DNA from: Streptomyces netropsis
GTDB lineage: Bacteria > Actinomycetota > Actinomycetes > Streptomycetales > Streptomycetaceae
Length of the DNA stretch: 64,000 nt
Reading direction: 5' to 3'
Assembly (NCBI RefSeq): GCF_014203545.1
Contig: NZ_JACHJG010000004.1
Coordinates: 124,001-188,000 of the forward strand
Made by a program: the position numbers and the translations under genes
In this document: one piece after another, positions 29,201 to 37,800 of the stretch
Numbering within the stretch: position 1 is the first letter of the stretch
How the letters are laid out: each line of letters starts with the position of its first letter
Notes under the pieces: model-generated
What the model was told of the DNA's origin: nothing
What the model saw: only the letters and a program-made list of their open reading frames with translations
Databases searched by the model: none

Positions 29201-29882
29201 CCAGGCCGCCCAGGCCACCGGTGATGACGTAGGTGCCGCCTTCCTTCCAGGGCAGGTCGGTGTGCGCGGGGGCGGGCAGCTCCCGCCAGACCAGGACCTC
29301 CCGCTCACCGTCGCGCCACCGCACCGCCGAGGAGTCCGCGTGGTCCCGTGCCTCCAGGACCTGCTCGGCCACCCGCTCCACGCGCGCGGCCCGGTCGACG
29401 AGCACCAACTGGGGCACGACCTTCGGGTTCTCCAGCGCCGCGGTCCGCAGCATCGCGAGAAGACCGGACAGCAGCGAGTCCTCGCCGGTCTCCGGGCAGA
29501 CGAGCTGGACGAGCGTCCGGGGCAGCGCCGGGTCGGCGAGCAGCCGCTTGACCGTGTCGAGCACCTGGCAGGCGAGATCCGCATAGCGCGCCGCGAGCCC
29601 GGAGGCCGGGCTCTCCAGGAGGTGCACCGCGGCGGCGCCGCTCTGCGTCCGCAACGCCTCCACTGCCTGCCGCGGCTCCGCGAGCAGCACGACGTGCCCG
29701 GGGATCTCCGCGGCGGCGGTGCCGCCGGCCGCCCGCTCCCAGACGGGACCGAACCTCACCAGCTCCGGGCCGGTCTCCTCGCCCGCTCGCACCGCCCCGC
29801 TGTTCACGGCCTCCTTGAACTGCTCCTTGGAGATGCGGTTCGCCTTGAGGTCCAGCAGCATCTTGACCAGTACGTCGTTCAC
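16140..29882 (-). CDS. PKS B: trans-AT polyketide synthase, KR of module 8 to KR of module 11
   Basis: 4,580 residues continuing the assembly line from PKS A. Domain order: N-terminal docking helices (about 1-30) - KR8-ACP8 / KS9-DH-ACP / KS10-DH-KR-ACP / KS11-DH-KR. It begins with the reductive half of a module whose KS is the last domain of PKS A, and ends with a module whose ACP is the first domain of PKS C. KS cysteines: 785, 1883, 3404. DH histidines: 1266, 2358, 3872. KR tyrosines: 364, 2951, 4468. ACP serines: 526, 1600, 3131. I chose the GTG at 29882 because it overlaps the PKS A stop (GTGA) and GGAGGGG sits seven bases upstream; a longer frame reaching 30176 only reads PKS A out of frame. 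There is no AT domain. Translation is probably coupled to PKS A. Confidence 0.95.
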   Translation of the reverse strand: MNDVLVKMLLDLKANRISKEQFKEAVNSGAVRAGEETGPELVRFGPVWERAAGGTAAAEIPGHVVLLAEPRQAVEALRTQSGAAAVHLLESPASGLAARYADLACQVLDTVKRLLADPALPRTLVQLVCPETGEDSLLSGLLAMLRTAALENPKVVPQLVLVDRAARVERVAEQVLEARDHADSSAVRWRDGEREVLVWRELPAPAHTDLPWKEGGTYVITGGLGGLGLIFAEDLLRSVRSATLFLTGRSHLDGERARALEALSRPHAQVRYVPLDVADTAAVEAFVAGVRQECGSIDGIIHSAGVTRDGLIRTKSADTLREVLAPKVTGTVNLDNASRDLALDFFATFSSGAAVTGNTGQADYAAANAFMDAFAHHRDALATAGQRSGRSLSVNWPLWAEGGMTVDEETVRVLHADLGMAPLRTATGIRVLHEFLLSDHSQVMAVEGDGPRIRHAFSAPSATARSAAAPSSPAHTAATVPVAAVDEDELRDKVLDKLGRLFGGVTGLRAAQIDPGASLESYGIDSIVVTRLNRKLAEVFPGLSAALLYEYNSLDSLGAHFVAEHREQCLTWTGVDGARPVGAAVVAEQAPVRVAPAPAVVVRDTPDAADAIAVVGVSGRFPQARNLDEYWENLAAGRDCVSEVPPQRWDLTGFFHPDRDEAVAHGLSYSKWGGFLEGFADFDPLFFAISPHEAMSMDPQERLFLQESWNAIEDAGYTRQRLTDQHGGRVGVFAGVSKTGFELYGPRLWEQGENLHPVTSFAAVANRVSYFLDLKGPSLAVDTMCSSSLSAVHEAMEHLRRGECDAAIAGGVNLYAHPSSYVLMSRVRMLSDDGKCRSFGAGGTGFVPGEGVAVLLLKRLADARRDGDVIHAVLRGSSINHGGRTHGYTVPNPASQAEAVREAMDRAGVSAHDIGFVETHGTGTALGDPIEIGGLSRAFAKDTDARQYCAIGSAKSNIGHLEAAAGAAGLVKVVLQLRHGQIAPSLHAQELNPEIDFGSTPFRVQRELAEWKRPTAEVDGAVVERNRVAGVSSFGAGGSNAHVIVEEYRSADTAGTTPDDHGPQVVVLSAKDRARLRERAGDLVAWLGRQDSAHLRLADVAYTLQVGREAMESRLALRVASFADLAHKLTAFAAGDDDVEDLYLGDVKQHRETLALLAADSDMAATVGAWIDKAKFAKLMDLWVKGLAFDWETLPRAGAVRRVSLPSYPFAKERYWVGDVGTAAARVDGARSVGVVHPLAQVNSSTLDVQRFDSVFSGDEFFLRDHVVQGERVLPGVAYVEMARAAVEASVDGVGELRLRNLVWARPVKVAEESVRVRTTLVVESEGEVGFTITTSPDSVDGEVVHCQGAAVPGGSGSVTAVDVDGVRAACDGARWDAERCYALYRSLGLDYGPAHRGVDSVAVGDGQALARLRLSAEAADSLGEFVVHPGLMDSALQATVGLLAESGDAEDGALFLPFAVDEVEILAPFRDSMWAWVRYSADDTPGSGVRKLDIDVCDDDGVVSCRFTGFSTRAYGTGEVPAPQVAADTSHAVPERQSQSQSQPVSDPGPDRRAGAGRPDGTWDERVCAYLAGVLATELRLTVDRIDVDDAFEVYGIDSIMTMNLTGKLEKDFGSLPKTLWFEYQSIRALAGYFATAHKDRLTVLLGVAGGSSGGETERTDGATADGADATAAAVARPAPVSGKRSGKRPLARARGVVRPRATGRTDVAVVGVAGRYPGASNVREFWRNLVEGKNSVTEVPADRWDHGRYYDADQHAAGKTYAKWGGFLDGADRFDALFFNISPREAEFMDPQERLFLECVQETFQDAGYTRSELSRHPADELEGNVGVFVGVMYEEYQLYGAQEQARGRNIALSGNPSSIANRVSYFFDLHGPSMAVDTMCSSSLTALHLACQSLLNAECEVAVAGGVNLSLHPNKFLMLGSGKWASSRGLCESFGAGGDGYVPGEGVGAVLLKPLDRAEADGDTIYGVIRGTAVNHGGKTNGYSVPNPRAQSKVIGRALREAGVNARDVSYVEAHGTGTSLGDPIEIVGLTKAFREHAEDNQFCAIGSVKSNIGHAESAAGIAGLTKVLLQMKHGTLVPSLHSEVLNPHIDFEGSPFRVQQSLAEWTRPRTADGTESPRIAGVSSFGAGGANAHVIVEEYLPDRVVDHADGEPDAEVAIVLSARTEPALRDQAEQLLDWLAQDGAAEALSDIAYTLQTGRDAFEERLGVVVATSGELTEALRGFLAGENVPGLYRAKAKRRGTDDSLRVFAVDEDMARALDAWIEKKKYGKLLELWVAGLAVDWAKLHRPRTRRLVSLPTYPFQRERYWPSLDEDRAPMQGAGQLHPLVHTNTSSLAGQRFSSVFTGDEFFLRDHQVRGERVLSGAACLELVRAAVAVSLDGEPHGTIRLTNVAWTRPVIVGERPLAVHVSLRPGAGDDIGFEIFSHPDQDPTAQPVIHSEGVVLVPPAAAGGTPRTTVDLAGLRSECRDSVLDADEVYGAFAAHGIAYGPGHRGIQRLWVGDGQVVARLVLPDTVGATPDGYGLHPSLLDSAVQAALGVTADDEGTPHLPFAVDEVEITGDCARSMWAWVRSSTGRQEDSAVRRLDIDLCDDDGTVAVRLKGLSLRAYSAGKDRKAEDVGLFLAAPHWVGEEHQGGAREGEPATVTVVAGLPGVAEALASRGGTRVVRMDSDASGVDGRFSDYALQVFGVVRQVLAEHAHHDVCVQVVVPADGESSVWSGLAGVVRTAGLENPRVAGQVILVEPWEDPERVAPWVGADRAAAEDAVVRYRGGAREVLRWRELPGATAGGDVAVAWKDAGVYLITGGAGGLGVLFARDIAARAPGARIVLTGRGALDESRGAVIAELRSSGAEATYEQVDVTDPAQVEALVRRIRDAYGRLDGVLHSAGVIRDSFILKKTEADFGAVLAPKVAGLVNLDEATADVGLDFLVLFSSVAGVSGNVGQADYAAANAFMDAFAGHRNTLVARGERQGRTLSVNWPLWAEGGMGVDAGTERSMRENFGMVPLRTRTGISALHRALTTDEDQVMVLEGDTERFAALIGAPADGHGSAPAGPAADDLTADERADIERAGIESAGIESAGIEPDLTGEGIERAAVAYFTKLLSSVINLPAARIDPEASLEDYGIDSVMTMDLTRALEEVFGSLSKTLLFEYQSIEALAGHFVTAHPDKVRALVSTGSSGARAVAAGERTTRETAPREAGTRRDRGRRPRAELPAAGTAPSGPVDIAIIGLAGRYPQAQDVHEFWRNLADGKDCVTEIPVERWEHDRHFDADRQAAGKTYSKWGGFVDDAYAFDPLFFNISPREAEIMDPQERMFLQCVYETLEDAGYVRESVRTRTGNVLDGRVGVFVGVMYEEYQLYGAQSQALGDPLAVSGSAAAIANRVSYFCNFNGPSMSVDTMCSSSLTSIHLACRSIQWGDCDVAVAGGVNLSLHPNKYLLLSTGNFVSSSGRCQSFGAGGDGYTPGEGVGAVLLKPLAKAVADGDRIYGVIKGTALNHGGKTNGYTVPNPHAQAGTIADALKTAGVGAREVGYVEAHGTGTALGDPIEITGLSKAFREHTQDNQFCAIGSVKSNIGHAESAAGIAGLTKVLLQMRHRKLAPSLHAETLNPNIDFTSTPFSVQRELADWLTPDPATPRIAGISSFGAGGSNAHVIVSEYLPAPGERAPAVAGPVVVPLSARTGDELRDVVRNLAAWLSRPENAHLDLADVAYTLQVGREPLAERLGILATSAPDLVDKLHHVLAGTTADDVVRSRAKDENTVSALFSQDADLDILIATWAEKGRYDKLLELWVNDVPVDWHRLYPGGATPRRVALPTYPFSRERYFPFDNLGVDTRGPRVLHPLVHENTSDLAEQRFTSVFTGHEPFLRDHVVNGAKLMPGAALLEMAVAATCITCRTQAEPSAPVALKNVVLAQPLHVNGKPREVHIGLHPQADGDIGFRVYSTADDAEPVVHSEGAVYLAEGAAETVLDLHSLRDACDRAELTAEQCYQAYSAAGITYGPAHRGVRHIWVGQDQALAHLVLPAAAHGTQGDYTVHPSLVDAALQASIGVIGSLGAQREDAPLVPFAIDDVLVLDSSTAAMWALVRPRAEQPGDALHKVDVDLADDQGRVRVRIGGLSFRTLDGPSGHGEPVERTKEPTDVRALLHPEWQARPVTNTLSEDDDVRRTVLLVEMPEAAALLSEHDNAVVLTSGDKELDRQYTAYGLQALEHVRSVLRGASAGRAGIQLVIGQGPASGPLSGLVGLLRTATMENPNVSTQVILLEETDTPETAARRVRENRAHPDDTIVRYVDARREVPAWIEDGAGTADVPPVPWRENGVYLLTGGTGALGLVFAREIATRTRSATLVLTGRSPVGPRVREALRELESHGAAAHYRQVDVANEAEVDALVDTLVAEHGRIDGVIHAAGVTRDGFILTKQAKDFADVLAPKVSGVVNLDRATSTLPLDFFVTFSSTTGAFGNAGQADYAAANAFMDAYAWHRQDLVARGERSGHSLSVNWPLWEDGGMGVSPEVRSMLRSRYGVVPLDTATGVSAFHRVLASTHSQVMVASGPGRAGAGDTGSSASYQSSPFSSDAGTNQ
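20375..24768 (-). other. PKS module 10: KS-DH-KR-ACP
   Basis: KS10 DTMCSSSL (Cys1883). The DH-like domain has H2358 in HQVRGERVLS, again Ser instead of the final Pro, with LDSAVQ kept. KR10 Tyr2951, AGVIRDS with the B-type Asp. ACP10 Ser3131. It is the counterpart of module 4. Confidence 0.88.
20622..20681 (-). repeat. 4 x 15-bp tandem repeat in the linker before ACP10
   Basis: Four near-identical units of the type CTCGATGCCGGCGGA encode repeated AGIES/ADIER residues between KR10 and ACP10 of PKS B. Confidence 0.8.
24965..28058 (-). other. PKS module 9: KS-DH-ACP
   Basis: KS9 DTMCSSSL (Cys785), ETHGTGT and NIGHLEAAAG, all catalytic residues intact. DH9 H1266 in HVVQGERVLP, with MDSALQ. ACP9 Ser1600 in GIDSI. 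It lacks a KR, exactly like module 3, and follows a KR-containing module as module 3 does. Confidence 0.9.
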
Positions 29883-31895
29883 TTCGCCGCCCCTCCGTTT
29901 TCCGTTGTGCGCACCGGCGCGGTGGTGAACGCCGGGCTGAGCATCTCTGCCGCGGCGGTCAAGTCGAGTGAGCCGTTCAGGTAGTCGTCGAGGACGTCGT
30001 CGACCTGCGATCGCGGGCCGCCGCCGTCCGGGTCCGCCGCGTCGTCGGGCCGGCCGGTCCCTTCCTCGGCGACCCAGTACCGCTCCCGGGCGAAGGGGTA
30101 GGCCGGCAGGGACACCGGGCGCACGTCCGCGCCGACGTGCAGCGCCCGCCAGTCGATGTCGAAGCCGTTCACCCACAGGTCGAGCACCTTGGCGTACTCG
30201 CCCTTGGCGATCCAGGCCGCGACGACCTCGCCCAGTCCCTCGTCAGCGGTGAGCGCGCCACCGCCGTTGCGGTTCACCCGGCTGCGGTGCACGCCGTCCG
30301 CGTGCTCCGGCCGGTCGAGGAAGCCGCGCAGCCTGACTGCCAGTTCGTCGAGGGAGCCGACGACCGTCCCCAGCCGCTCGGGCATGGCCTCACGGCCGAC
30401 CTGCAGCGTGTAGGCGACATCGGCGAGCGGCACCTCGCCCCGTTCCGGGTCGGACAGCCATTGCAGGAGCGCGCTCGCCTGCTCCCGCAACCGCTCCCCG
30501 TCCATCGCGGAAAGCACGACCACCGCCGGTGCGCCGTCCGGGACCCGCGGGGACCGGGGCTCGGCCGGGCGGTACTCCTCGATCAGGACGTGGGCGTTGG
30601 CGCCGCCCGCGCCGAAGGACGACACCCCGGCCCTGCGCGGCACCTCGCGGGCGACCCCGTCGACGTCGACGACGGGACGCTGCCACGCGGCCCGCTCGCG
30701 CTGGACGACGAACGGCGACGACGCGAAGTCGATGTGCGGGTTCACCTCGTCGGCGTGCAGCGTGGGCGCCAGCTCGCCGTGGCGCATCTGGAGCACGACC
30801 TTGCACACGCCCGCCACGCCCGCAGCGGCCTCCGCGTGCCCGATGTTGCTCTTCACCGAGCCGATCGCGCAGAACTGGGTGTCCTGGGTGTCGTCGGAGA
30901 ACGCGCGCTTCAATCCGTTGATCTCGATGGGGTCCCCCAGCGCGGTCCCGGTGCCGTGGGCCTCCACGTAGCTGATCGTGCCGGCGTCGATGCCCGCCTT
31001 GTCCAGCGTCCGGCGGATCAGGTTCCCCTGTGCCACCGGGTTGGGAACGGTGTAGCCGTTCGTCGTGCCCCCGTGGTTGACACCCGTGGCGCGGATGACG
31101 GCGTGGATACGGTCGTTGTCCCGTTCCGCGTCGTCGAGTCGCTTGAGGATGAGCGCACCGACGCCCTCGCCCGGCACGAACCCGTTGCCGCCGCGCCCGA
31201 AGCTGCGGCACTTGCCGTCGTCCGAGAGCATCTGCAGCCGGGAGAGGCCGACGTAGCCCGACGGGTGCAGGTAGAGGTTCACCCCGCCCGTCACGGCCAG
31301 TTCGCACTCGTCCCGCAGCAGGTGCTCGCACGCCTCGTGCAGCGCCGTGAGCGACGACGAGCACATCGTGTCGATGGGCATGCTGGGGCCGTTCAGGTTG
31401 AGCTTGAACGACACGCGGTTCGCGACCGACCCGAAGGAGGTGTAGGGGGACGTCGTGTCGCCGCGCTGCCACCTCTCCGGACCGTAGAGGTTGTGACCGG
31501 CGCGCGTGATGCCGACGAAGACCCCGACGCGCCCGCCGTGCTCCTGCTCCAGGCGCGCCCGCGTGTAGCCCGCGTCCTCGAAGGCCTTCCACGTCTCCTG
31601 AAGGAACAGGCGCTCCTGCGGATCGACCTCCACTGCCTCGTTGGGCGTCATCGCGAAGAACAGCGGGTCGAAGTCGGCGAAGCCGTCGAGGAAGCCGCCC
31701 CACTTGCTGTAGCTCTTGCCCTCGTCGGCGGCCCGGTCCTTGTCGGCCTCGTAGAAGCCGTCGAGCCGCCACCTGTCCGCGGGGATCTCGGTGATCGAGT
31801 CCCTGCCGGACCGCAGACCCGCCCAGAACTCGTCCAGGGTGCCGGCCTGCGGGAACCGCGCGCTCATGCCGATGATGGCGATGTCCCCGCCGCGG
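28190..31895 (-). other. PKS module 8, split between proteins: KS8 (A) // KR8-ACP8 (B)
   Basis: KS8 (Cys8762 of PKS A, DTMCSSSL) ends PKS A. KR8 (Tyr364 of PKS B, DYAAAN, AGVTRDG with the B-type Asp) and ACP8 (Ser526, GIDSI) begin PKS B. Helical docking-like segments sit on both sides of the junction. Expected outcome: a B-type hydroxyl, possibly removed by DH9. Confidence 0.9.
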
Positions 31896-34800
31896 CGCGG
31901 CCGCGCCGCGCGTTCCCGCTGCGGCTCCGCCGCACGAGCCGGTGCCGTGACAGCACGGGGCTCGACGGGACGGGGCTCGACGGGACGGATCTCGGCGGGC
32001 GCCGGGGCGGGGCGCTCCTGCGGCTGCGGCGCGAGACCGACGACGCGGGCGATGTCCTCCTGCCGTTCGGTGACGAAGTGGTCGGCCAGCGCGCCGACGG
32101 TGCGGTACTCGAAGAAGAGCGTGCTGCCGACCTCCCCGAGGTCCTTCTGCAGCCCGTTGAGCAGCTGGAGGATCAGGATGGAGTCGATGCCGTAGGTGGA
32201 CAGCGGCTCTCCGGCCCTGATGGAGTCCGCCGGGATCATCAACGTGCGCGCCACCAGGTCCTTGAGATAGGTGAGCACGGCTTCCTTGAGGAGTGCCGGG
32301 TCCACACGCGTCTCCGCGAGGGGTTCCGGGTCCACGCGGGTCTGCTGCGCCGCGGGCATCGACGCCTGCGGCACGGCAGGCGTCACGGGGGCCGGTGGTT
32401 CGACGGCGTCCGGCTGCTCGCCGCCGCGGGCCTGGTGGATCACCCCGTCGCTGTAGGCCACGACGACCTGCTGGCCGAGCACGTGCGCGTCGGCGGCGGG
32501 GAACTCGACCGACCCGTATCCCTCCCACTCCAGCACGGACTGCCACATCCCGGGTGCCAGCGCGGGGCCACCTTCGGTGCGCAGCTCGGGGTCGTCGTAG
32601 AGCCACCAACCGTCCAGGAGCGCGAACGTGAGCAGGCTGAACGGCGTGTACCCGTCGATCTCGTTGATGACCACCGCGGCCCCGGGCTTCATCAGCGCCT
32701 TGGCGTTGCGCAACGACTCACGGATGTCCCGGGTGGCGTGCAGCACGTTGGTCGCGACGACGAGGTCATAGGCGCCCTCGGTGAAGCCCTGCTCCGCCAC
32801 CGGCTTGCCCGCGTCGAACAGCCGGCAGCGCAGGAAGGGGTTCTCCTCGCCGAATTCGCGCGTGCCGTGGATGAGGAAGGCGTTCGACATGTCGGTGTAG
32901 CAGTACTCGCCGATGTTCCGCGCGTACGGCTTGAGCCGCCGCATGAGCGTGGCGGTCGTGCCGCCCGTCCCCGCACCCACTTCGAAGATGCGGAACTGGG
33001 CGTCGGGGTTCTCGGCGATGCTGCGCTCGACCAGCTCGACGACGCAGTCACCGACGACGTCGTTGAAGTGGTCCGCGATCATGTTCCGCTTGTAGATGCC
33101 CTCGACGAGTTCGAGCGAGGACCCGGGGAAGATCACCTCGACGGCCGAGGCCGTCCCCGTCAGGATCTCGGGCAGCACGCGGAAGGTCCGGTCGACCAGG
33201 TCGGCCGTGGCCCGAAGCTCCGGATCGGCGAGCCACACCCGCTTGCCACGCTCCCACGCCCGCTCGGCCTCTCGCGCGTCCGGCCGCTTCCCGGCGGCGG
33301 TGAAGGACCCGGAGCCGGTCTCCTTGAGGTGGCCGAAGCGCGTCAGGACCGCGAAGCACTCCCCCACCCACCGGTCGAACCCGTCCAGGACCCCGTTGTC
33401 CTGCATGAAGGACGCCACGTCGAAGATCTGCCTGCCGAACCAGCCGCGCTCGTTCAAGTCGCACCACAGCAGCCTGGCCAGGACCTCGTCCAGCTCCATC
33501 GCCTTGGCCTTCGTGCCGGTGCGGACGGCCTGCACCTGGTCGGCGCGCGACGGCAGTGCCGGGGTGAGCGCGGGCGTCCGCACCGAGGGCCCCAGCACGC
33601 GGACCGACTCCCGCGCGTCGAACGACTCGAACTTCTCCGGCTTGCGCGTGTTGAGGTGGGCCACTTGCACCAGCGGCGAGGTCAGGAGGCGCTCGACGGT
33701 GGCCATGGCGAGGGCCGGGTCGATGTCGGCCAGCCCCTCCTGCTCGTAGAGACGCTCCCTGATGTGCTGCGGCACGTCGAGGCCGCTGCCCACCGCACCC
33801 CAGTACCCCCAGTTGACCACCCGCACGGGGTAAGGCCGCTCGGCGGACAGGCGGTGGGAGAGGGCGTCCTCGACGGCGCTGCCGGCGACGTAGCTGCAAT
33901 AGCCCATGGCCGGGTTGAGCGAGGAGATCGACGAGAAGAACAGCATGAAGTCCGGGTCGTCGGCGTCGAAGACCTCGGCCATCCACGCGCTCGCGTCGAG
34001 TTTGGCGCTCAGGCCCGACCGGAACCGCTGCTCCTCGGTGTTGGGCAGGCTCTGGTCCACCAGGCCGAACACGGAGTGGACCACGCCGTCGACCGTGCCG
34101 AAACGCTGCTTGATCAGCGCGTGGGCGGCGGCGAGGGACTCGCGGTCGGCGGCGTCGGCGCGGACGTACCAGGGCGCGGGGCCGAGCGCGGCCAGCCTGT
34201 CGATCTTGCGCTGGATGTCGTCGTCCAGTTCCCGCCTGCCGATCCACACGACCTGGGCGCCGAAGCGCCGGATCACGTCCTCGCTCCAGATTTCGCCGAG
34301 GCCACCGGCCCCGCCCAGGACGACGTACACGCCTCCCCTGGTGTAGGGGCTGCCGGACGGCGCGGCGAGCTCGGCGGGCACCAGCCGCTGGCGGAACCAC
34401 TGCCCGCCGCGCAGCGCCCGGACCGGCTGCGAAGAGGCACCGATCAGGGTGGACACGGGGAGGGCGTCGCCCGCGCCGAGGTCGAGCGAGTTCACCCGCC
34501 AGTTGGGGAGTTCCTTGGCCATCACGCCGGCCAGGCCCAGCACGCCCGCGTCGGCGGGGTGGACCCGCTCGCCGCGCAGTACGGGCTGCGTCTGCCGGGT
34601 GACGACGGTCCAGGTCAGGTCCGCACCCGCGTGCCCCAGCGCGAGCAGCGCCTTGATGAGGCGGAAGAACACGACCACCCCGGCATCGGTCCGCCGGAGC
34701 AGCGCGGTGGCGTCCGAGTCCTCCCCCGTCCGCGAGATCCAGACCAGGTGCCGGATGTCCCCGACGCCCCGCAGCCGCGCGGTCAGCGCGGCCACGCCGA

Positions 34801-37800
34801 GCGTGGGCTCGACGTCGAGGAAGGCCGGCGCGCCGAACGCGGCCGCGAGCCCGGCGCGTTCGGTGGCGTCCGCGCCGAACACGACCACGCCGGACTGCGG
34901 GGAAAGCTCCTGCGCGGGAGCCTGGTCCCGGACCCACACGGGTGCCAGCGTCAGGTGGTTCCCGTCCGCCGGGGGCGCCGGGTGCTCTGCGGGTACGGGC
35001 TCCACGCGCGCGGCGGGGGGCCTGCTGGGGGCCTCGACCGCCTCGGGCAGCCAGTACCGCTGGCGGCTGAAGGGGTACGTCGGCAGCGGGGTCCGCCGGT
35101 GCGCGCCGGCTGCGAACAGCTCCGCGTACTCCAGCTCGCAGCCCTGGAGGTAGAGGTCGCGGACGACCGCGAGGTGCTCGACGCGGTCGCTCTCCGACGC
35201 ACCGGCGGCGCACTGCCGGATGCGGGAGTTGCCGCGCCGCGCCTGCGAGGTGTCCCCGCTCGGGCGGCTCTCGGACAGGTCGGCGACGCGCACGTGCTCC
35301 TCGCGTCCGGTCGACAACCACTCCCGCAGCCGGTCCGCCAGCTCGTCGGTGGTCCGCGCGACGCAGGCCAGCCGGACCGCGCAGTGCCTGCGCCCGAGCA
35401 GCAACGTCAGGCTGACGTCGCCCAGGTCGGTGTCGGGGTGGGCGCGCAGGTGGTCCGCCAACTGCTCGGCCTGGGTGCGCAGTTGCTCGTGGGAGAGAGC
35501 GGACAGTGTGACGAGGTGGGCGGACGGGCGCACCCCGTCACGCGGCCGCACGGGCGCTTCCTCGACCACCATGTGGGCGTTGGTCCCGCTGAACCCGAAG
35601 GAGTTCAGCGCCGCGAGACGCGGCCGGCCGGCCTCGGTGGTCCAGTCCCGGTGGACCGTGTTGACGTAGAACGGGCTCGCCGCGAAATCGATGTGCGCGT
35701 TGCCCTGTTCGAAGTTCAGGGAGCGCGGGATCTCGCGGTGCCGCAGCGCGAGCAGGATCTTGATGAGCCCGGACACGCCCGCTGTCGGCGACGTGTGACC
35801 GATGTTGGTCTTGACCGAGCCGATGGCGCAGTACTCCCGCTTGTCGGTGTAGCCACGGAACGCCCGGGTCAGCGCCTGGAACTCGATGGGGTCGCCGAGC
35901 CGGGTGCCGGTGCCGTGCGCCTCGACGAGCCCGAGGTCGGCGGGGTCGACGCCGTACTTGTCGTAGACGGCCCGCTGCAGCTGCTCCTGGGACTTCGCGC
36001 TCGGCGCGGTGATGCCGTTGGAGGTGCCGTCCTGGTTGAGGCCGGAGCCGCGGACGAGGCCGTGGATGTGGTCACCGTCGGCGAGCGCGTCGCGCAGGCG
36101 CTTGAGCACGACGAAGCCGACGCCGTCGCCGGGTACGAAGCCGTCCGCCCGCTCGTCGAAGGTGTGGCACCGCCCGGTCGGGGAGAGCATCCCCGCCCGG
36201 TGGGCCTGGAGGTAGTAGTGGGGTGCGCACTGGACGGAGACCCCGCCGGCCAGGGCCATCTCGACCTCGCCCGCGCGCAGTGCCTGGCACGCCAGGTGCA
36301 CGGCGACCAGCGAGCCCGAGCACGCCGTGTCGACGGCGACGGCGGGACCCCGCAGGTCGAGGTGGTACGAGATGCGGGCAGGCATGATCGACTCGGCGTT
36401 GCCCCACATGGCCTGCGCCGGGGCGTCCTCCCTCGGCGAGGGCAGGTAGTCGACGGGCTGCGTACCGATGTAGACACCGCAGTTGGTGCTCTGGGCCCCC
36501 GCTCCGGCGTAGCCCGCGTCCTCGAACGCCCGCCAGGACTCCTCCAGGGCGATGCGCTGCTGAGGGTCCATGTAGGTCGCCTCGACACCCGAGATCTGGA
36601 AGAACGCCGGGTCGAACCGATCGATGTCGTTCATCAGCGACGCGTGCCGGGGGAAGTCCGCACCGGGCTCGACGAACCGCGAGATGTCCCAGCGGGTGAT
36701 CTCGCCGACCAGGCTGTCCCCGTTGGCGAGGTGCTCCCACAGCCGGTCGACGCTCTCCGCCCGGCCGAACCGGCCGCTCATGCCGATGATCGCGATCGGT
36801 TCCAGGTGCGGTTCGGTGTTCCCGGCCCGCGCCACGCCGGCGTCGGCCGTGGCCGCCGCGGGTGCCGCGGCCACCGTGGGGAGCGCGGCCCGCGGAGCCT
36901 GCTCGGGTCGCGCCAGGCGGGCGCCGGCCTGCGCCGGGAAGGTCTCGGTGACGTAGGCCGCCAGCCGCCGGACCGAGCTGTGGTCGAACAGGTCGGTGGG
37001 CTCCAGCACCCCGCCGAGGATCTCGTTGAGGTCCCGGACCAGCTGGACGCCGACGATGGAGTCCACGCCGTAGTCCGCGAACGAGTCCTCGACGTGGATC
37101 TCGTCCTCCTCCAGTTCCAGGGCCTGCCGAAGCTGCGCCACGATCTCGCGCCGCACGTGCGCGTCCAGTTCGTGCGCGTCCGGTCCGTGTGCGTCCGGTG
37201 CGTGCGCGTCGAGGTCCTGGTGGTCCGCGTCCGACGTGGGCGCACCGGCGCCGGTGCGGGCGACGACGACCTGGTGCCCGGCGTCGTGGGCCGCGGCGGC
37301 GGGGAAGGACACGGCCGCGAAGCCCTCGTCGTGCAGCACCGACCGCCAGCGGTCGGGCTCCAGCGCGGGGCATCCGTCGATCCGCAGCTCCGGGTCCCGG
37401 TAGAGCCACCACCCGTCGAGCAGGCCGAAGGTCAGGTGCGAGAACAGGGTGCGGGCGGCCAGCTCGTTCAACACGAGCGTGCCGTCGTGCCCCAGCAGTG
37501 CCCGCGCGTGGCGCACCGCCGCCCGGACGTCGCCGGTGGCGTGCAGGACGTTGGTCGCGAGGACGATGTCGTACGCCCCCTCGGCCAGGCCTTGACCGGC
37601 CGGGCTCCGCTCCACGTCGAAGTGCTCGTACCGCAGGTACGGGTGCTCGGCGCCGAACTCCTTCTTACCCGTGCGCAGGAAGTGGGCGGAGACATCGGTG
37701 TAGCAGTACTCCGCGACGCCGTCCCGGTGACGGCTCAGCGCGCGCAGCACCTTGTCGGTGGTGCCTCCCGTGCCCGCACCGATCTCCAGTACGCGAACCC

